Below, piece after piece: positions 5,229 through 7,133 of a stretch of DNA of 7,133 nucleotides. Within the stretch, counting starts at the first letter, position 1. Every line of letters starts with the position of its first letter. Below the pieces are notes generated by a model. The model worked only from the letters and a program-made list of their open reading frames with translations. It was not told the DNA's origin and did no database searches. The stretch comes from SBAX01 sp043806315. GTDB lineage: Bacteria; Planctomycetota; Phycisphaerae; UBA1845. The stretch covers positions 1 to 7,133 of the forward strand of contig JAZDHF010000213.1 in assembly GCA_043806315.1 (NCBI GenBank), given 5' to 3'. Both the position numbers and the translations under genes were made by a program.

Positions 5229-6683
5229 ATGAGGACAACAAGGAAACCAATCGGGATTGTGCGGTCTGTAATTCCGCTGATACTGGCGGCGGTTGCCTGG
5301 GCAGGAGAGCCGACGGGCGTGGCGACCGATCGCGAGGCGGTGTCGGTCTTACCCCACGTATTCAAGAATGGGGTGACCGTCGAGGAACACTTCGCCCGGC
5401 AGGATGCAACGTTCGTACTGTTGGACGCCGCAGTACCCGACAATGTGCTCCACGGGGCCGTCCGGGTCGTGATAACCGACGACGAACTGGCGGAACTTGC
5501 CGTGCGCGACGCGGGTGAACCACTTCGCATCGGGCTGGTCAAGCAGTTGAACCCGACGATCCAGGTTGCGAATCCGCATGCCGGGGTGACTCGCGCGAAC
5601 AATCACGTCCCACAGCAAGACTCGGTGCGCGAGCTGGACGACGGCACGCTGGTGTGGAGTCAGGCAGTGACCGTGGACGGTGCAGGCGGAGTTCGTCTGC
5701 ACATCCAGGATATGTCCCTGCCCGACGGTGCACAACTCTATTTCTTCAGTCCGGAGGGAGAGACCTATGGACCGTACCTCGGACGCGGACCCAACGACGA
5801 CGGCGACTTCTGGACGCAGTCAGTCTTCTCGTCTCAGGGCATCTTGGCGCTTCTTGCCGCCACTCCGGCGGATCTGGATGTCGCGACCTTCACGGTTACG
5901 CAGCTTGGATATATTACGCCGGACTTCGTGAGCCAGGTGACGGCCGCCACCAGCTTCTGCGGAAACCCCGAGTGCATCTTCGATGCCTCATGCTACAGCG
6001 GAACACCGGCGGACCTTGCCAAGGACGCCATCGCCAAAATGGAGTGGGTCAAGGTGCCGTACATCTATACGTGCACCGGCGGATTGATTGCGGACAACAA
6101 CCCGACGCAGAATAATTTCTTCTTGACCGCCAACCACTGCATCAGCAAGAGCACGATCGCCAAAAACGTCGACTTCTACTGGCGCTTCCGCACTTCCACG
6201 TGTGACGGAACGTGTCCCAGCAATACTGGCTGGCCGTACAAGACCAGAGGCGCCAGCGTGAAAGCGACCAACAAGGTCGGGGACTTTACGCTGATGCAGC
6301 TTACTGCGAATCCGCCGTCGGGTTCGGTCTTCCTGGGCTGGACGACAACGCCTGTCGCCAACACGAATGGCGTGCCCTTGTATCGCATCAGCAACCCGAA
6401 CTTCGGACCGCAGGTGTATTCGCAGCACAATGTGGACACGAGTGCTCCAACGTGCACCGGTTGGCCTCGCGGTGAGCGCATTTACAGTCGCGACATCGTC
6501 GGCGCCACGGACGGCGGTAGCAGCGGCTCGCCGGTGGTGAACGGCTCATCGCAGATCGTCGGACAGCTGACAGGCTGTTGCGGCTACAATTGTGCCGACG
6601 TATGCGACTCCGCAAGCAACTCCACTGTCGATGGGGCATTTGCCTACTACTATGCTTCCGTGAAGCCGTATCTGAACCCATGA
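5229..6683 (+). CDS. Secreted trypsin-fold serine endopeptidase, lysyl-endopeptidase-like
   Basis: The 484-residue product has a basic start, a hydrophobic core and an AWA|GEP signal cleavage site at about residue 25. Residues 26-130 form an N-terminal propeptide-like part. About 136-228 resemble the beta-rich pre-catalytic segment of lysyl endopeptidase relatives (LPDGAQLYFFSPEGETYGPY). The catalytic domain runs from about 245 to the end, with triad candidates His303 in FFLTANHC, Asp352 in VGDFTLMQL and Ser432 in GGSSGSPVV. Cys304 next to His303 and Cys282 in TCTGG fit the usual chymotrypsin-fold disulfide. Extra cysteines crowd the tail (449-459). The enzyme should cleave peptide bonds outside the cytoplasm. 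Lys preference is suggested only by overall resemblance; the specificity pocket cannot be read here. No C-terminal sorting tail is seen. ATG 5229 is preferred for its Shine-Dalgarno and signal peptide. It is the third gene of the secreted-protein block. Confidence 0.92.
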   Translation: MRTTRKPIGIVRSVIPLILAAVAWAGEPTGVATDREAVSVLPHVFKNGVTVEEHFARQDATFVLLDAAVPDNVLHGAVRVVITDDELAELAVRDAGEPLRIGLVKQLNPTIQVANPHAGVTRANNHVPQQDSVRELDDGTLVWSQAVTVDGAGGVRLHIQDMSLPDGAQLYFFSPEGETYGPYLGRGPNDDGDFWTQSVFSSQGILALLAATPADLDVATFTVTQLGYITPDFVSQVTAATSFCGNPECIFDASCYSGTPADLAKDAIAKMEWVKVPYIYTCTGGLIADNNPTQNNFFLTANHCISKSTIAKNVDFYWRFRTSTCDGTCPSNTGWPYKTRGASVKATNKVGDFTLMQLTANPPSGSVFLGWTTTPVANTNGVPLYRISNPNFGPQVYSQHNVDTSAPTCTGWPRGERIYSRDIVGATDGGSSGSPVVNGSSQIVGQLTGCCGYNCADVCDSASNSTVDGAFAYYYASVKPYLNP

Positions 6684-6820
6684 TGGAGGACGTTGCGCGG
6701 CCGGCGCTCGCCGACATCGGCCGGATTGAGGCGAGCGCCGACCGATCTGCGGCGCATCGTGTCCTGGAGCAGCAGCTGAACGGCTACGACGGCGGCGGCT
6801 TCGAGGTCAACGGCCCGTGA
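6680..6820 (+). CDS. Doubtful 46-residue reading frame overlapping the protease stop
   Basis: An ATG at 6680 overlaps the protease stop as ATGA, which allows translational coupling, and the frame ends with TGA at 6818-6820. The peptide is acidic and Ala-rich with no signal, membrane segment or family motif. An 11-bp inverted repeat lies inside the frame, which favours reading this stretch as the 3' untranslated end of the protease transcript. I consider it more likely not a gene. Confidence 0.18.
   Translation: MMEDVARPALADIGRIEASADRSAAHRVLEQQLNGYDGGGFEVNGP
6702..6740 (+). terminator. GC-rich inverted repeat downstream of the protease gene
   Basis: CGGCGCTCGCC (6702-6712) and GGCGAGCGCCG (6730-6740) pair perfectly over 11 bp around a 17-base loop, starting 19 bases after the protease stop. 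No T-run follows. Position and strength fit a 3'-end hairpin or an unconventional terminator. Bases 6741-6939 hold nothing else I can support. Confidence 0.5.
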
Positions 6821-6939
6821 ATGGGGCCGCCATTAGAGCGATGGTCGGTGTTGATCTGCGTTTCGCGCAGACGGTCGGCCGTGTGCAACGCCGCGGGCCG
6901 GGGGTTGCATCCCCCCTCCCTTGAGCTGGGGTAGCGTAA

Positions 6940-7133
6940 CATCGATCTTTCGTCCTTTCTGGACGCTGCAAAGGGCGTTCCTCAACGTCGATTAGCGGCT
7001 ATTGTCGACGATGCGGGAAGCGGGTTCGCTCGCGGCATGACGACCAGACTTCGCCGGCCGGCGGCGCCGCGGGGAATCAGATCGGACCCAACGCCCTCGC
7101 TCTGGCCGCCGACCTCAAGCATCGACTGGGCTT
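6940..7133 (+). pseudogene. 5'-truncated IS66-like transposase fragment, continuing past the right edge
   Basis: From about 6994 the frame reads a zinc-finger-like CRRCGKRVRSRH, then QTSPAGGAAGNQIGPNALAL and ADLKHRLGF. This matches the order of the IS66-family TnpC zinc finger and the following conserved segment (consensus CxxCG-RV-GRH, QTSDALGAA, QIGP-A-ALA-L). Intact TnpC proteins carry about 100 or more residues before this point. Here the frame is closed by stops at 6922-6924 and 6937-6939, with no start codon or recognisable N-terminal part in any frame upstream. The copy is therefore truncated or frameshifted at its 5' end, and no tnpA or tnpB or terminal inverted repeat is seen. The 3' part lies outside the window, so its state there is unknown. 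Family assignment is from remembered motifs. Confidence 0.68.

Noticed and set aside
5114..5735. Minus-strand frames of 162 and 128 codons opposite the protease N-terminal part
   Set aside because: No domain or start signal; explained by codon bias of the protease gene.
6884..6909. Inverted repeat TGCAAC/GTTGCA before the transposase fragment as an element end or terminator
   Set aside because: Only 6 bp pair cleanly, there is no T-run, and it does not resemble an IS66 terminal repeat that I can recognise.

Overview
The window most likely comes from a member of the Planctomycetota; class and genus cannot be resolved. The evidence is an ECF sigma factor gene followed by a transmembrane Hanks-type Ser/Thr kinase gene, an IPTL-CTERM-like sorting tail on a secreted protein, large secreted repeat proteins, GC-rich DNA, and an IS66-like transposase fragment whose sequence resembles copies I associate with this phylum. 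This assignment is inferred from gene content, not from a marker gene.

Layout. The left third is on the minus strand. An ECF-type sigma factor (2317 down to 1721) is followed, after a 353-base gap, by a Ser/Thr protein kinase that starts at 1367 and runs off the left edge without its C-terminal part. The gap holds one weak 55-codon reading frame. About 450 bases without a convincing gene separate the sigma factor from a divergent plus-strand block of three genes for exported proteins. These are a cysteine-rich protein of seven near-identical-spacing repeats (2768-3913), a six-bladed YWTD/LDL-receptor-type beta-propeller ending in an IPTL-CTERM-like tail (4009-5052), and a trypsin-fold serine protease resembling lysyl endopeptidases (5229-6683). 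A perfect 13-bp hairpin with a UACG loop lies between the first two. A GC-rich hairpin and a doubtful 46-codon frame follow the protease. The right edge holds the start of a 5'-truncated IS66-like transposase fragment.

How the parts may work together. The sigma factor and kinase form a typical planctomycetal envelope-signalling pair. The three plus-strand products all carry export signals. They are a disulfide-rich repeat protein, a propeller suited to protein binding and probably retained at the envelope by an exosortase-type system, and a protease. Their co-orientation and spacing (95 and 176 bases) suggest a functional group, but promoters were not identifiable and regulation by the neighbouring sigma factor is only a hypothesis.

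The most unusual item is the cysteine-rich protein. Every repeat obeys one strict pattern, with cysteine spacing that reads almost the same forwards and backwards. This suggests a chain of disulfide-stapled helical hairpins that I cannot assign to a known family.
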